Assembly (NCBI RefSeq): GCF_023541015.1
Contig: NZ_JALNPR010000005.1
Coordinates: 234,355 to 298,354 of the forward strand
Source of the DNA: Marivivens donghaensis
GTDB lineage: Bacteria > Pseudomonadota > Alphaproteobacteria > Rhodobacterales > Rhodobacteraceae
Reading direction: 5' to 3'
Length of the DNA stretch: 64,000 bases
Shown here piece after piece: positions 61,582 through 64,000 of this stretch. Within the stretch, counting starts at the first letter, position 1. Every line of letters starts with the position of its first letter. The position numbers and the translations under genes are program-made. The notes under the pieces are model-generated. The model worked only from the letters and a program-made list of their open reading frames with translations. It had not been told where the DNA came from and ran no database searches.

Positions 61582-62482
61582 CTGAGGGCGCTTCCGTGGT
61601 TTCGGGCGATGCCGCTTCTGCGGCATTAGGGGCCAAAAGATTGCCTGGGTCGTCGATGCGTTCCCGTGGCTGGCTGCGCAGCACACGCAGGAATTCGAGC
61701 CGTTCGTAGTCCGCCGATAGACGCACCCGAAGTCGGTTATCGGTGCCGAGGGCAACTTGACCAATCAGCAGGTCGGCAGGGAATACGCCGCCATCCCCAG
61801 AGGAAACGACGCGATCGCCGGGGCGAACTTGATCTGGGGCCTCAAGGAATTCGATGGGCGGGTTACGGGTGTTGTCGCCCATCAGGATCGCCCGCTGACC
61901 AGAGCCTTGGATGATGATCGGAACGCGGCTTGATGTATCGGTCAGCAACAGGACGCGCGAGGTTTCTTGACCCACACCAGAGATGCGGCCAACGAGCCCG
62001 ATCCCATCCATCACGGCCCAACCGTCGGTGATCCCGTCCCGCGCCCCGACGTTCAAAAGTACGGACTGTCTGAACGGCGAACCGCTGTCCGCTAATACGA
62101 TACCCGTGATGTAAGTTAGCTGCGGGTCGAGTTGGACGTTGTTCAAATCCAACAGCTTTGCGTTCTCTTGTTCAAGCTGCAGCGCCGCTTCGCGCCATGC
62201 TTTCATCTGCTGCAGTTCGCGCCGCAAATCTGCGTTCTGTTCAACAAGACGTTGATAGGATTGGAAATCAGATATGATGCGGGTCAACCCAGTGACGGGG
62301 GTCATCACCCAATCCATCGGAGGAATAACACGGTCAAGCACGGCAGAGCGGAACCGCTCAACGCGCGGACTATCAATCCGCCATACCAAAAAGATCGCGA
62401 GGAAAAGGATAACCAGCACGGCCACCAACAGCCGCCGAAGCGGAGCTGAATAGGTATCTTCGCGCTGGTTCTCCCGTGCCAC
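61574..62482 (-). CDS. mreC: rod shape-determining protein MreC
   Basis: A 302-residue bitopic protein linking MreB to the periplasmic wall enzymes. One membrane helix (LLVAVLVILFLAIFLVWRI, about 18-36) is followed by a coiled coil (about 66-105, DFQSYQRLVEQNADLRRELQ) and a beta-rich periplasmic domain (VLADSGSPFRQSVLLNVGARDGITDGWAVMD from about 130). It starts at GTG 62482, four bases behind the mreB stop. The tail after about 270 is Ala/Glu/Pro-rich. Confidence 0.94.
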   Translation of the reverse strand: MARENQREDTYSAPLRRLLVAVLVILFLAIFLVWRIDSPRVERFRSAVLDRVIPPMDWVMTPVTGLTRIISDFQSYQRLVEQNADLRRELQQMKAWREAALQLEQENAKLLDLNNVQLDPQLTYITGIVLADSGSPFRQSVLLNVGARDGITDGWAVMDGIGLVGRISGVGQETSRVLLLTDTSSRVPIIIQGSGQRAILMGDNTRNPPIEFLEAPDQVRPGDRVVSSGDGGVFPADLLIGQVALGTDNRLRVRLSADYERLEFLRVLRSQPRERIDDPGNLLAPNAAEAASPETTEAPSDG

Positions 62483-62485
62483 GGC

Positions 62486-64000
<1,515 letters not shown>

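Overview
The window looks like ordinary core chromosome of an alphaproteobacterium of the order Rhodobacterales (Roseobacter group). The evidence is an RpoHII-type heat-shock sigma factor behind an RpoE/ECF11-like promoter, a HisS-HisZ-HisG(short) cluster, an XdhABC purine-oxidation operon fused to a BMP-type ABC transporter, an ALDH16-type aldehyde dehydrogenase beside DeoC, B12-dependent ribonucleotide reductase, the mreBCD-mrdA-rodA operon, and moderately GC-rich, tightly packed genes with many ATGA/GTGA/TAATG stop-start overlaps. The species cannot be named from the sequence alone. I found no phage, transposase, CRISPR array or restriction system.

Layout, left to right. Positions 1-5.9 kb: a periplasmic lipoprotein of the LpoA-like family (cut by the left edge), divergent from rsmI-yraN-gshB-esterase, then comM facing them. 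5.9-7.7 kb (minus strand): a glutathione transferase, and a cobU-histidine phosphatase pair. 7.8-15.4 kb (plus strand): rpoH-chaN-like, coaBC-dut-moeB-like, then an M3 peptidase and a lipoprotein hydrolase. 15.4-20.2 kb: a cation efflux protein, an SH3-domain protein, a 2-hydroxyacid dehydrogenase, an FMN-binding-fold protein and panCB. 20.4-24.6 kb: an EF-hand protein, a dimethylglycine/sarcosine dehydrogenase and a facing DauA-like oxidoreductase. 24.7-33.9 kb (minus strand): one long operon in which XdhA, XdhB and XdhC oxidise purines and a two-domain ATPase, two permeases and a BMP binding protein probably import them. 34.2-42.2 kb (plus strand): dnaE, an acidic lipoprotein, slyX (opposite strand) and hisS-hisZ-hisG. 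42.2-46.2 kb: a DUF1489 protein, class II ribonucleotide reductase preceded by two NrdR-like boxes, and rsgA. 46.2-49.6 kb (minus strand): deoC and ALDH16, a route from deoxyribose phosphate to acetaldehyde and acid. 49.9-51.7 kb: a free YceI protein facing a cytochrome b561-YceI fusion. 51.95 kb: tRNA-Gln(UUG). 52.2-54.6 kb (minus strand): KpsE- and KpsT-like capsule export proteins without a KpsM. 54.7-57.0 kb: nhaA and a divergent sseB-like gene. 57.0-63.5 kb (minus strand): mreB-mreC-mreD-mrdA-rodA-ghrA, the cell-elongation operon with a hydroxypyruvate reductase at its end. The last 480 bases hold the mreB leader and what looks like an rRNA-operon promoter/leader pointing out of the window.

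No unambiguously new system is visible. The most informative signals beyond gene calling are regulatory: an ECF11-like promoter for rpoH, tandem NrdR boxes for the reductase, and a perfect terminator-like hairpin sitting on the comM start. Several unusual protein architectures also stand out: a MoeB with membrane anchors, a cytochrome b561-YceI fusion, KpsT with a variant P-loop, and a KpsE with a long Pro/Gln-rich N-terminus.
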